From assembly GCA_003427395.1 (NCBI GenBank), contig BFEA01000144.1, positions 300,948-340,462 of the forward strand: a DNA stretch of 39,515 nucleotides, given 5' to 3'. Origin of the DNA: Chara braunii. Lineage: Eukaryota > Streptophyta > Charophyceae > Charales > Characeae. Shown in pieces: positions 1 through 10,078 of the stretch; the first letter of the stretch is position 1, and each line of letters begins with the position of its first letter. Under the pieces are notes generated by a model. That model did not search any database. It worked only from the letters and a program-made list of their open reading frames with translations, and was not told the origin of the DNA. The translations under genes and the position numbers were made by a program.

Positions 1-50
1 ACATACACACACACACATACACACACACATACACACAGACACAAACAACT
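1..50. repeat. (CA)n microsatellite
   Basis: Imperfect CA dinucleotide run with TA and GA interruptions at the very start of the window. It is the first of several CA/TG tracts. No gene is associated. Confidence 0.9.
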
Positions 51-152
51 ATGGCAGTGTATATTTTCATGTTCTAGCGGTAGATTCATTCGACTTGCTC
101 ATCCTTTCGAAGGAAGTAGTATGAGGTCAGCCGTGAGGTTGGAGACTTACCT

Positions 153-178
153 CCTCTCTCTCTCTCTCTCTCTCTCTT

Positions 179-226
<48 letters not shown>

Positions 227-286
227 TGTGTGCGTGTGTGTGTGTGTGTGTGTGTCACACATATACACACACACACACAAACAAAC
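153..286. repeat. Compound (CT)n-(TG)n-(CA)n microsatellite
   Basis: About 26 bases of CT, then roughly 70 bases of TG with a few TA/CG interruptions, then a CA/TA tract. The adjacency of TG and CA arms can form a hairpin. The Cys/Val and Thr/His reading frames across it are artefacts of the dinucleotide repeat. Confidence 0.95.
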
Positions 287-753
287 TCGCAGGGAAAAGA
301 ATGACATGAATAAAGAGCAGAGGAACAACGACGAATGAAAACGAAGAGGGCGGGTGACACTCACCTTGCGATGCTATACGACAAACTCCAAGCAGCGGGA
401 CAAGAGGTTGGCCTTACGAGCGGAGGCGTTCCTGAGCTTCTCTGCAGTCCTACTGCACTCCGACAACTTCAAGTTCTCCGCGTAGGTACATCAACAACAA
501 CGGGGGTTTAAAATTGACTTTAAATTTCAATCACCCCACTGCTGCAGGGGGAGATGGTTGCCCCTTATGAGGGCATATGGTGCAGACCCCAATGGAATGG
601 GACCGCCAGTTGAGGGAGGGCGTCCTGGAAAGTTGCGCCCACTACTGACTGGGGTTGCCAAAAAGATTTTAGGCCCAGGGGCGGGTAAATCGACTATCGG
701 AGTGGTGCAATGCAAATTAATGGAAAATACAGGGGTGCCAAACAAATTTGTCC
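287..753. other. Gene-free stretch, nothing recognised
   Basis: Mixed-composition DNA on both strands with short frames lacking any recognisable motif. The stretch from about 533 to 745 is moderately GC-rich. I see no RNA gene, terminal repeats or conserved protein. Confidence 0.5.
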
Positions 754-771
754 TTTTTTTTTTTTTTTTTT
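754..771. repeat. Poly-T run (18 T)
   Basis: An uninterrupted T18. Because the LINE remnant to the right lies on the minus strand with its 3' end towards this run, it could be that element's poly-A tail. About 1 kb of unassigned sequence separates them and no matching target-site duplication was found, so the link is unproven. Confidence 0.6.
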
Positions 772-1744
772 AACAAAGAGCTCATTATTATTCAACAATT
801 GAAACGAAGTCGGGGACCTCACAATTCCACTCGGGGTTATCCCGACAACGTCAACCGGCTTAGCTTATCACAAACTTTTGGTGACGAGCTTAATCCTCCC
901 GGATTGGGGAATGACTACTGTCGCTCTCCACCTGATGTAGCTTTGGCAGCTTTAGCCAGTTTCACTTTTTACGGGTCAACTAGGACCCGAAAGTTACGGG
1001 GAGCATCTCCCTGCCTACTTAGCCATCTACTTGAATCTCTCAAATCTACTGGAGGGCTGACCTAGAAGTCGTAGCTCCCGCTTGAATCATGTGTCCTTGT
1101 CTCCTAGCTGGTATACTAAGAATCCAGGTAGCTTATGTCTTATTAATATGGACATTGCAAAATGAATATTAAGGAATATGGCAGGTCATTGTGTAGCTTG
1201 CCTTGGGACGAATGGACTAAAGTTTTCACCTTTATCACAGTCTGAATCTCAGTTTGGCCTGGTCTGGGTCTGTCAAGCTGAGCCCGAGGATCAGGTGGAG
1301 TCTATTCTAAAACAATCTTAGTTGTGTGCAGTGCACGGGCCTAATAGTACGGCCTGAACCCGACCTAATTCGGTCGAGGAGAAAACCTAAATTTTATTTT
1401 CCTCTGGGGTTACCGACGCTCTCCTACCCTTCTAACCGCCTGTGGGCTACAGCGACCACCAACTGGAACCGAGTGTCGTGGTTCATAAGCATGTAGGGGA
1501 GGGGAGGCGAAGGTGGTGGGGAGGTAACGGAGGGGGAGAGGGAGAGAAGAGGGGGAGAGGGAGAGAAGAGGGGGAGGGGGGTTCATACAACAATGGGGGA
1601 GAGACTATGGCGGGTGTGGGGATGAGGGTGGTGTGTGGGTGCAGTGCTCAGGTAAGAAGCCATTGTGAGATGGCCATCAAGCCTGTGCACGTGATCACCG
1701 CTAGTTGGTTGTCTCTGGCCCATATAACCAAGAACTAGTGCCTG
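772..1744. other. Gene-free stretch; possible LINE 3' untranslated region
   Basis: No convincing coding signal. At 1497-1580 the plus strand is a purine tract with a perfect 19-bp unit repeated at 1532-1550 and 1551-1569 and many G runs. A 15-base string at 1342-1356 (TAATAGTACGGCCTG) recurs inverted at 32178-32192 inside the hAT-type element, so part of this stretch may be a relic of that family. On position alone the DNA could also be the 3' untranslated part of the minus-strand LINE. Confidence 0.4.
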
Positions 1745-1779
1745 CTCCTGGGCGTTCGGCACCTTGAGGCTTTCCTTAT

Positions 1780-2104
1780 CTAGTCTACCTGGATCATTGC
1801 GCGCGGCCAGGCTTTGAGTTTCCGAATGATGGTTGCATTGCTCGTCCATTGATGCTTGAAGATGACATTGTTGCGATCCTCCCAAATCAGCCAAGTGATA
1901 ACTGATCCGACTGTATGTGCGCCGAAACCAGGTTTCCGTAATGTTGTCGTGCATGACCCAACTCTCGTCCCAGTGTAGCAGGTCACCTACGAAACACTGC
2001 CAATGTCTCTGCCACCATTGCCACAAATGCTTGGAGGCTGTGCAGGATCAGAAAACGTGCAGTATCGTTTCCTCCCGCCTGCTGCTGCAGCGTTTACACT
2101 GGGT
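1780..2104 (-). pseudogene. LINE zf-RVT-like zinc-binding tail
   Basis: The minus strand reads CKRCSSRREETILHVF, then a stop where Trp is common, then SC: the C-x2-C ... H-x4-C pattern typical of the zinc-binding domain at the C terminus of plant LINE ORF2. Further on, in another frame, comes WLIWEDRNNVIFKH (about 1845-1890), matching the usual W-x-IW-x-x-RN-x-x-xF block. A frameshift near 1900-1990 separates the two. This marks the C-terminal end of the LINE coding region. Confidence 0.8.
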
Positions 2105-3700
2105 CTACAACTCCGTTCCTCTCTCAAAGAGCCAGACAGAGCTTAGCATAGCCCCGTGAGAAAGGAGCCAGAGCAGACCTGTGAGTTTTTGTGAAGGTTG
2201 GGCTGGAAGATGGTTCCATAGCGTACAAAGTTCTTTTTCCATGATGTTGTTGTCGCGCATGGTCTTCCTGTTGAGCAGATCCGCTACCCTCCCGGGGATG
2301 CTCCATTCCTTGCTGAGCAGGGTGCGCCCAAGACTTGAGGTGTATTGGAAGAGATGTTTCTTTTGGCCTGGGGTTGGTTCCTTGTATCTCCCCAGTGGGT
2401 CTAACCTCAATGCTTTCGGGGGTGCACCTCCCTGTAGCAGCGTGTGGATGGTATATCCCGTTTCGGTGGTCGTATGGACACATACTTGTTGTAGTTTGTG
2501 TTGCATTTGAAGTGCCACTTCGCCCTGCAGGTGGAGGTTGTGGTAACCTGCTGAATCGGAAACTGGTAGCCACTTCTACGCAAGCCACCGTTCATCATCT
2601 AGTTGTTGTAAGATCCGATGCACGGCTCCAGGGGCCTGGTCATGGCGGTAGGCGTACCATTCGCCTTCTATCGGACTATTTGAGATGAGAAGCTCGGGCA
2701 AGTGCAAGGGGATGGCTTGAATCAACTGTTGTCATCGCTCACCCACATTTGGGATTCTGCCCAGTTTCTGCCTCAAGGCAGCTTATGAAGTCTAGTCTTG
2801 CTGCTCCTTGTAGGTCCAGTGCTCGTCGATAGTGGAAATACCCCTTTCTGTTCATCGTCTCTCAAATATCCCAGGTGTCAGCGCAGCTGCGAATGGTTGG
2901 TCTTCGTTGTTCAAGATTGCCAGGTTATTGACGATATTTTGCCTCATAACCTCGGTTTTGGTGACTGGCAACTTGGAGTGAGGTGGGAGGAGAGCTCTCC
3001 AAGTTGTCCAACAAGCATTGGCTAGTGCTGAGCGCAACTACCTGCAGGCATAGGAGGCCATCATGATGAAGATACATTTCCAGATGTCCTTCCCTATGGC
3101 TAGGTTTAGCTCTTGTTGGATCGTATGCTTGAGGACCGAGATCCATGCTCTGCGTCCGTGTTGTGATGCCGTTTTCAGGAGTCATTTTGTCTACAGTGCG
3201 AGGTTTTGTGCTTGAGGGTCGAGTACACCTAGCTCCCCCTGCTTCTTGTTGGTTGAGACCTTATTCCATGTGCACTTGGAGATGTGGCCCTAGTGCTCGT
3301 GGGTAACCGACTTCTTGAGATACCGGGCTGCATTGGCAGTCAACCTTTTGACTGTCGGTTTAGTGATTAAGAAAATTGTTGCTATGTGCCACAATTGAGA
3401 AAAGATAACCGTGGTAATCAGCATCGCGCGTACGATGAGACTCATTCTCACTGCCATTTGGCACTTCCGTAGAGTTGCATGGAGTCTTGCATGCAAGATA
3501 GAGTCTTACTTTGGTTGTGCGTCTATCAGCAAGACTTGGAGCCCAAGCTAGCGTTCCGACAGACAGGGGGGGACTTTTTTCATGCCCTAGTCATGTTCGG
3601 CTAAGCCGTAGGCCGTTGGGAGAAAGTAGACTGATTTCTCCCAGTTTACTTTAGCTGCAGAGAGCATGGCGTAGTGATCCAACAAGTGTTTGGTCTCTTG
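2105..3700 (-). pseudogene. LINE reverse transcriptase thumb and connection region
   Basis: Left of the MITE the minus strand resumes LINE pol: AAKVNWEKSVYFLP (about 3615-3665) is the usual NWEKS block after the catalytic core. VRMSLIVRAMLITTVIFSQL (about 3400-3460) and NKKQGELGVLDPQAQNLAL (about 3195-3255) match the segment where LINEs have a GGLG-x-x-D motif and QN-x-AL. The region about 2370-3040 continues with the poorly conserved connection, and SQKLTGLLWLLSHGAML (about 2150-2210) leads into the zinc-binding tail. Several stops and at least two frameshifts break it. Confidence 0.8.
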
Positions 3701-4184
3701 CAAGCAAAAAAAAATAAATCCAGAATTAAATAATCATTCTATAGTAAAACTACATTCTAAATTTTAAAATTTTCCGTCTTTCCTTAGAACTTTCCTTCCA
3801 AGAATGGGGTATCCCTTCTTATTTGAACTGCATTCTGAAGATGGAATGAAAGTCTGTATGAGTTCATAAAATATTTTAATTGCACTGTCATTCTAAGTAA
3901 GGATTTTCGGTCATAAATATGTTAATCCAATCTAAATTAGAAGATATTTGTTGTAGTAGAATGAAAGTTTAATTAAAACATTTCATAAAGTCGTCCAGAC
4001 TTCCATTCCATCTTGAACAAATAGATCTAGTTGGGAAAAAAAACTCATATTTAGACAGAAACTTATCAAGTAAAACAGAAAATTTTAAAATTGGACAAAC
4101 ATTGAAATTATATTTTATAAATATGAAGGATTTTGTTTTATGGAATGTTTTTCAACTTTCATTTTTCGTGGGAATTTTCTGTTG
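3701..4184 (+). mobile_element. Foldback MITE, copy 1 (nested in LINE RT)
   Basis: This 484-bp AT-rich element is the first of six related copies in the window. The right end reads GGGAATTTTCTGTTG, the inverse of the family's left end CAACAGAAAAAATTCCC; the left end here is eroded. The LINE pol frame stops at 4185 and resumes left of 3700 (peptide LQETKHLLDHYAMLSAAKVN), so the MITE went into an existing LINE. A matching TG on each side is compatible with a 2-bp target duplication but could be chance. It has no coding capacity. Confidence 0.88.
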
Positions 4185-5555
4185 TGGAATCTGGTGTGGT
4201 TAGGAGTAGGTCGTCGGCGATGGCCCCGGTGAGAAGATAATCTTCTCTCCCTCGGTCCAACCCTTGGATTCGTAAGGAGGCCCTGATAGCGTTGAGTAAT
4301 AGATCCATTTGTAAAGAGAAAAGGAAGGATGTCAGGAGACAACCCTGACGAAGCGACCGGGTCAGCGTAAAGTTTGGTGAAAGAAACCAATTGACTCTAA
4401 CCATTGTCGAGACGTCGTTGTATAGCTCCTTGACCCAGCTACAAAAGGGAGGGTCGAATCCCATGTGTTCCAAAGTAGCCAAAACGAAGGACCAGTTCAC
4501 CCGGTCGTAGGCCTTTTCGAGGTCGAGCATGACAATTAGCATCCATCGGTTATCGCGTGGCGTGATTTCGAACACCCCAACCACCATCATGAGGTTTTTG
4601 ACGATGAAGCGTCCTTGCACAAAGGCTCTCTGATCCGTGTGAACCAAGCCTAATAGGTTAATAGGTATGAGGCCAATATTCACGCGAGAAGTTTCGCAAG
4701 AATTTTGTATGATACAGTAAGCCGATATATAAGGCGCCAGTTGTGAATGCTGCATTTGTCACCTTTCTTGTAGGTCATTGTGATGATGTTGAGCTTCATC
4801 TCCTCTGTCAGCGAGCCCCTTGCCAATATGCGATTGTAGTGATTGAGCAGGATTGGGACTGTGTAGTCCCAGGTTGCCAAATAAAATTTCATAGGCAATC
4901 CGTTAGTGCCCGACTTTTACCTCTCGTCATACGCCTCACTATATCCTATAGTTCCTCCAACGTGATGGATCAATCGAACACAATACTTACCTCTGAAGCC
5001 AGTCTGGTGTGCGTGTGCTGCCATAAGTTCTGCTCCTCCCTCAGTTGCTGCAATGTGAGTTGAGGTTAGGCTGCCGACACGAGTTAAGTATATATTGAAA
5101 GTACAATTGGGCATATTCGCAATTTTTTGTCGACTCCTTAGTTGCATGTGCCTCTGGGTAAAAGGGGTGCTTGAGCTCTCTAAGTAGAGCATGGGGTCTG
5201 GGGGGACAGATTAGCTGAAATATCTCCTTAGACATCCTGTCCCCTGCAACCATGCCTCTCTCTTGTGCTCTTCGCGCCCAATGGCACGTGGTCTGCCGCT
5301 CCACCTCAATGTTTTTAAGTTTCTGCAACCACTGGTCCCTCCTGTGTTGCCAGTCAATCTCGGTGAGTGGTCCAGTCTCCTGCTCGGCTTCTGCCTCGAC
5401 AATCATTTGTCTACAGTGTTGCTCCTCCTGTCTGGTTCCTCTGGCCTGCATTCACAAGAAAACACCAAGAGATCTCGTAACGATGTGGAATCCCACCTGA
5501 AGCCATTGAATTCCTCCTCTGTGGGGAACCAATCTTTAGTCCGCTGCCAATCCCT
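4185..5555 (-). pseudogene. LINE linker and reverse transcriptase domain
   Basis: Minus-strand frames carry the reverse-transcriptase blocks in the right order: a linker with RMSKEIFQLI near 5200-5230; YKKGDKCSIHNWRLI near 4739-4785; LDLEKAYDRVNW near 4492-4530 (block A, first catalytic Asp); RQGCLLTSFLFSL near 4310-4350 (block B); and IADDLLL near 4203-4223 (the FADD/YxDD catalytic pair, with Ile-Ala for the usual Phe-Ala). The enzyme would copy element RNA at a nicked target. A frameshift near 4680-4760 separates the N-terminal blocks from the catalytic core, and another lies near 5050-5190. The frame runs straight into the MITE at 4184, just after the catalytic Asp pair. The assignment to non-LTR reverse transcriptase is firm; the exact clade is not. 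Confidence 0.9.
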
Positions 5556-5950
5556 CTAACGTGTTGCATTCCATTCGAACACGTTTGGGGAGTTCAGCAA
5601 CTCTGTATTGAGTCTGAAGGTACATGGGCCTCTGCAGATCCGCCCTACCAGTTTGAAAGTGCTCGTGACTGGCCGGTGGTCGGAAATATTCTCTATACTG
5701 CAGTCAGCCCTGGTACAGTATCGAGTGAGAGCACGACACCGCCTTTGTCGGGTGAAACATAATTTTCTCATCGGGTGAAACCGTTTTCTCATCGGGTGAA
5801 ACATAATTGCCTTTGTCGGAGGCGGGGGAATGAAATTCAATCATCCGCCCTTCCGTACAGTATCGAGTGAGAGCACGACACCGCCTAACCCTGTACCAAT
5901 CAGAGTATTGAACGACTTTGATATGTGAACCGTTTCTGGTTGTTATGACA
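5556..5950 (-). pseudogene. LINE endonuclease, C-terminal fragment
   Basis: The minus strand encodes ISDHRPV around 5666-5686. The SDH-x-PV signature ends the exonuclease-endonuclease-phosphatase fold of LINE endonucleases, where the His takes part in target DNA nicking. It is followed by the usual linker towards reverse transcriptase, ending near NVFEWNATR. The frame upstream is interrupted by a 110-bp foreign segment between two identical 32-bp repeats, which adds a tandem FHPMRK peptide foreign to the family. The N-terminal catalytic parts (an Asn/Glu metal site and a GDFN motif) are absent from this copy. The fragment cannot be functional. Confidence 0.75.
5713..5886. repeat. Perfect 32-bp direct repeats flanking a 110-bp insert
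   Basis: The same 32 bases occur at 5713-5744 and 5855-5886, both beginning GTACAGTATCGAGTG. Between them lie 110 bp not expected in the LINE, containing TCGGGTGAAAC three times. The LINE endonuclease frame reads on across one copy of the repeat, so the second copy plus insert were added later, either as an unusually long target-site duplication, a repair-associated templated insertion, or an assembly error. Confidence 0.85.
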
Positions 5951-6000
5951 CTGCTGCAGAAGTGTCTTGTTCACAGCTTTGGATATCGACAAGAGATGAC

Positions 6001-7099
6001 CAACCGACACAATAAATTTAATGTCCAACTTTTTTAACGCGTGGAGGAACAACTCTAATCAGCCCAGCTCACTGACGGTATTCATACAGATTGATGACAA
6101 CAGCTGCTTCGTACAAAGGGTCAAATGTTGTTGCGATATGATTTGCGGATAGAAGAGAAGACGGTCTATGCGTGAAATTGCACTCGTGAATTCCTATGCC
6201 TATTCCGATTTCTTCATAAAATTATCAAAGTTTTCCAAAAACGGACACTCATGTGCAAGAAAGGACGCGTCAGTGAGAAGTGCGCCCGAAAAGTTTGAAG
6301 TTCATACCTACCGAACAAAATTCCTAGCGTGATTGCTGAGGCACACTTAATTCCTACATAAATTTAATAGTCATTGAAGACAGTCGAAAATTCCAAAAAT
6401 CCTAAGGAAGCAAAAACAAGCAAATTTTTTTTTTGAAATAGGGAGGTGTTGGTGGCCCGGGACTCATGTGTTACCTGTAAGTCGTCAAAAAGGAAGAGAT
6501 ACCCGAAAAACACAATCATATCCTACAGCAAAAAACGTGGGGCTTCGAAAGTTCGTTCAAGCACGGGGCCTGATACTTCACGTATTTATTGGAAACTCCA
6601 ATACCAAACTTAATGGAAGGGTGGGGAGGGGAGATGCAGGAGTGGGGGGGGGGGACCCTTTTCCCTGCCATCATGTATGAGATCCATTTGAGTTTTTCGA
6701 GTAACTTGAATGCATACTGACCACCAACCCCTCCACATAGACTTCGAACTCAAAAAATGACAACACATCAGTCTCGCCTGACTAACGACTGGGGATCAAA
6801 AAATGACTAAACCTACTATGTCTACTAGAAACTCGAACACTGAATGCAATGAAAGGGGGAGAGGGGTAACTCGCCTCCATCACCACTCATAAACTTACTG
6901 ATAACACACATTCCTCCACATTCTCATGAGCCTCTACGCTGCAAATTCTAAGGATGCACCTATAAAGAGTTGCTTCTCCAATAACTGCGGAGGACACTAT
7001 TTCACTCGCCACTCTTTTTTCCCAGTCATGTTTTCTCACACGATTCTGTTGAACACATTCTCCTTGGCATCTTATATTTGAGGTCCTGCTTACTGTTGC
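6001..7099. other. Gene-free stretch, nothing recognised
   Basis: Mixed to AT-rich DNA without a reading frame I can assign. The left end may still hold unrecognisable LINE endonuclease sequence. A run of G lies near 6646-6655. No RNA gene, terminal inverted repeat or microsatellite of note. Confidence 0.4.
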
Positions 7100-7292
7100 A
7101 TGTGGAATTTTGCGTTTGAATGGATGAATTGTCGCGGGAGATATGCCACTAACGTTGAGCGCTCCGTCGTAGCGTTACCGGCTCAGGCAAGTCGGTCTCG
7201 TCGGTCACCACCCGGGCATGCAGCCTGGAGAAGTGATGGACACGCATCGTCTTGCATGGCTGTCATAGCCACGCCAACCCGCACCACCACGT

Positions 7293-7712
7293 GGAGCAGG
7301 GGGGATATGCGAGTGCGCCGACGAGTCAAACTTCTGATCTCACCACCAACATATGTACTACGAGCACCTGGACATGGCGAAGTCGCCCTATCCTCGACAT
7401 GGAGCAGGGGGGACATGCGAGTGCGCCGACGAGTCAAACTTCTGACCTCACCACCAACATATGTACTACGAGCACCTGGACATGGCGAAGTCGCCCTATC
7501 CTCGACATGGAGCAGGGGGGACATGCGAGTGCGCCGACGAGTCAAACTTCTGACCTCACCACCAACATATGTACTACGAGCACCTGGACATGGCGAAGTC
7601 GCCCTTGTCTCTTATACACATCTAGATGTGTATAAGAGACAGCTTCTGACCTCACCACCAACATATGTACTACGAGCACCTGGACATGGCGAAGTCGCCC
7701 TATCCTCGACAT
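7293..7712. repeat. 108-bp tandem repeat array, adapter-interrupted
   Basis: Nearly identical units begin at 7293, 7401 and 7509 with a period of exactly 108 bp (36 codons), which is why frames stay open through the array on both strands. The third unit is cut at 7604 by an adapter sequence; after it a partial unit resumes at 7643 and ends near 7712. Because the adapter marks a mate-pair ligation junction, the true copy number and the order of units right of 7605 are not reliable. The frames spanning it are not evidence for a gene. Confidence 0.93.
7605..7642. other. Nextera mate-pair junction adapter (assembly artefact)
   Basis: 7606-7623 matches 18 of the 19 bases of the Tn5 mosaic end CTGTCTCTTATACACATCT, and 7624-7642 is its exact reverse complement AGATGTGTATAAGAGACAG. 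Together they are the palindromic junction adapter made when Nextera mate-pair fragments are circularised; only the first base differs (T at 7605). Its translation gives SYTHLDVYKRQ on both strands, a known contaminant peptide in protein databases. It is not genomic. Confidence 0.98.
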
Positions 7713-7749
7713 GTAGTACCAAGACGCAACTAACCCGCTCAAGCTTAGG

Positions 7750-8889
7750 GTAGATTATCGCCGATAAACACACCTACGACCCTAGCTCATTAGTCACCGA
7801 CTGATCCGGCGAGGCTACCACCACCGACAGGTATACAGTTCCGACACTCATCTCCCTACTTCGACACTACCCAACCACTCCACACTTCCTTTGTCCATAC
7901 TCCTTACCCCTCCCACCTCATTCCCTCACGCACAAAACACATTTCCCTTCCATAGTCACTTCCCCTCACCCAACCCTCTCCGCCCCTGCCCATTCCCCTC
8001 TCTGCAACTAACCACCGACCAACCCCTACAGTCAGATCCTACTCCACCCAAACACGCGCCACTTCAACGTCTGTAGCATTCCCCCTCTCGGGGGACCTAT
8101 GATCGCAATCCACAACATACACAAATTTCTCGTGATTCTGCGGATCGTCACCCAAACACCATGCAACACACTCGCCACACACACATCTCTCACGATTCCA
8201 CGGATCGTCACCCATCATACCCAATCCCTCCCACGCAGGGCCTTGCGCTCCTCGCAACACTCCATCACCCCATTGCTCCCTTTTCCATCACCCCCATTCC
8301 TCCCCTTCAATTTGCATCCCCTCCCCCACTTTCACAAATCCAACCCGGGCCCCCTATCCCCTCACTTCCCCTTCCTCATACCCAGCCAACAATCCACCTC
8401 ACATTCAAGATCCCACCCTACCCCTAACCTCTCCCACACACGTGGTCTCTCTCTCCTTCTTCCCAATTTAGAACCACTCTACCTCACCCCACCCACACCC
8501 CTCCTACCCCCCCTCACCGAAACGGAGATCGTATCCCTACCCGTCCCCACCACATTTCAACGCAATCCCCCTTTACCACGCAACGATCTACCATCAGCAC
8601 CCACAACAGACTCCCCAACACACATCCCAAGACACCACAACTTCCACGTGGATAACAACATGCTCCCCAACTCTCCACACACACCCACAAGTCAAACCAA
8701 CAGTAGATCCACCCCCATTCCAGCACCCAAACTGCAGACCCGTCTCCCCGAAGATAACGATCAATCCACCCTTCCGCCATGTACCATCCCCACCCATCAC
8801 AGGCAGGCCCCTCACATCAGCCACACATAGGTACCTCAGTCGTTCCTCCATACCCAACCATACCACCAGACGACCTGTCATGAATTCGC
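7750..8889. other. C-rich, pyrimidine-rich low-complexity stretch
   Basis: The plus strand is strongly C-rich and G-poor, with many CCC and CAC runs, which produces long open frames rich in Pro, Ser, Thr and His (for example 8099-8830). No domain is visible. It precedes the ORF1-like relic and could be the leader or an N-terminal low-complexity part of the same retroelement, but this is only positional. Confidence 0.5.
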
Positions 8890-10078
8890 ACCCTTTTGGA
8901 TAACTCCAATGATGATGGACTGTTCCCGGAAACCTCCTTCCCCCACGGGGATATCAAGGTCTTACTAGACGGGTTCGATTACCTTAACTTCAACGAGGAC
9001 GTGGATACAACCACAATGGCCTGACTGAAGGAACACACAATCATTGTAGTCTTCGACATTCGAGTCGCCTCCTTCTTTATCTCGCAGAGGGAGCAATTAA
9101 CAAGGATTTACGAGGATGCTTGCTTTTAGGACCCCTCCTTCAACCCATCAGTTAGGCGAGGCCGAATGCACGGTGAAGGCCCTAACGTGATGTCTTATGT
9201 GACAGTCGCCAAATCTAATTGAATTGCGCAATGGATGATAGCGAAGGGTAACAACTACATTCCCTCGCAGGCAAGACCCAGTCAAGGTAACCAATAGCCC
9301 CTAGATGACCCAACAAGAGTTGGATCAGCTAAGGGAGGCGGAGTCAACAACAAAGTTACTGTACCATATAATAACCTTGAGAGTCCCATCGGGGACCATG
9401 TTCTTACTCCAGAATGAGGGTCAGGGTCTGATGGGTCCCATTATCCACATGCACCCTCCTGACAAAAGAGACAACGAGCAGAGACTAAGCAACGTTAAGA
9501 TTGACTACGACCCCCGGGTCAAACACACATTCATGGAATGGATTGTCACTAGCAAACCAACAGGTCAAAATCTCCAAATCCACTTCGCAAACCAGGACAC
9601 ACCTTTCTGTAAAAAAAATGTCTTTGGTGGTTCTACGACGAATTTGACTCTGAATGCCCCCGCTTCAACAAGCCGATGCCACCCGGACCCTGAGCAGGTA
9701 GAGGAAGAGGCCGGTGGTGGGGCCAACCCGCTGGTCGGGGCGCTCCCCCCCCACCTTGTGATCCCAGACCACACGGCCCCCCACCATCACCGACGCAACC
9801 CAATGCCCCCCCGCCCCCCTCTACCTCTTCTCAACACCTCTCCCCACCCTCACACCCGCCAGCCTTGTACCAACCGCACCACCAGCTACCTCCCCCGCTA
9901 CCACAACATCCTCCTCATGCCACACCCTCAGAACTTCTCTCCCATACCACAACACTCTTCTTTGTCCACGTACAGAATCCCCACGAGGTCATTGTCCCGT
10001 TGAAAACAATATCCATATTCCACCCACCACCACCCCCACCATACCATAACCTTCACCTGCAGATCCAATACCCCTAGG
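8890..10078 (+). pseudogene. Possible retroelement ORF1/gag-like relic
   Basis: From about 8898 one frame runs about 130 codons with only scattered stops (peptide ISQREQLTRIYEDACF near 9070), then shifts near 9290 into the frame from 9305 (MTQQELDQLREAES). Near 9600 that frame gives TPFCKK and, after an A8 run, the next frame gives CLWWFYDEFDSECP. Read across the run this would be C-x2-C followed by a later Cys, resembling an eroded zinc knuckle. A GRGRG segment and a Pro/His-rich tail follow. The order (globular region, knuckle-like Cys cluster, basic then Pro-rich tail) fits a plant LINE ORF1 or gag, an RNA-binding partner of ORF2, but no motif is decisive. It could instead be a host gene relic. 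Confidence 0.45.

Larger units (their letters stand above)
1745..6000 (-). mobile_element. Degenerate LINE (non-LTR retrotransposon), ORF2 remnant
   Basis: On the minus strand the reading frames follow the order of a plant-type LINE ORF2: C-terminal part of the AP-like endonuclease (about 5556-5950), linker, reverse transcriptase (about 4185-4900), connection region, and a zinc-binding zf-RVT-like tail (about 1780-2140). In-frame stops and several frameshifts show the copy is dead. The N-terminal half of the endonuclease is not seen, so it is 5'-truncated or too eroded near 6000. It is broken by a MITE at 3701-4184 and by an insertion/duplication at 5745-5886. Both ends are approximate, and neither target-site duplication nor poly-A tail is proven. 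Confidence 0.88.

Noticed and set aside
121-364. Open frames rich in Cys-Val, Thr-His or Arg-Glu
   Set aside because: They are translations of dinucleotide microsatellites; the same applies at 24587-24965, 39126-39406 and 13717-13980.
533-745. hAT-like end CAGGGGTGCCAAAC near 731
   Set aside because: No matching inverted end or 8-bp duplication could be found on either side.
754-771. Poly-T as the proven 3' tail of the minus-strand LINE
   Set aside because: Nearly 1 kb of unassigned sequence separates them and no target-site duplication could be matched near 6000-6430.
7100-7753. Long open frames across the 108-bp repeat on both strands
   Set aside because: The period is a multiple of three, so frames stay open automatically, and they run through an adapter artefact. 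No domain is present.
8099-8830. 243-codon Pro/Ser/Thr/His-rich frame
   Set aside because: Explained by C-rich, G-poor composition with few stops. No domain, no clear start context, and a similarly open reverse frame exists.
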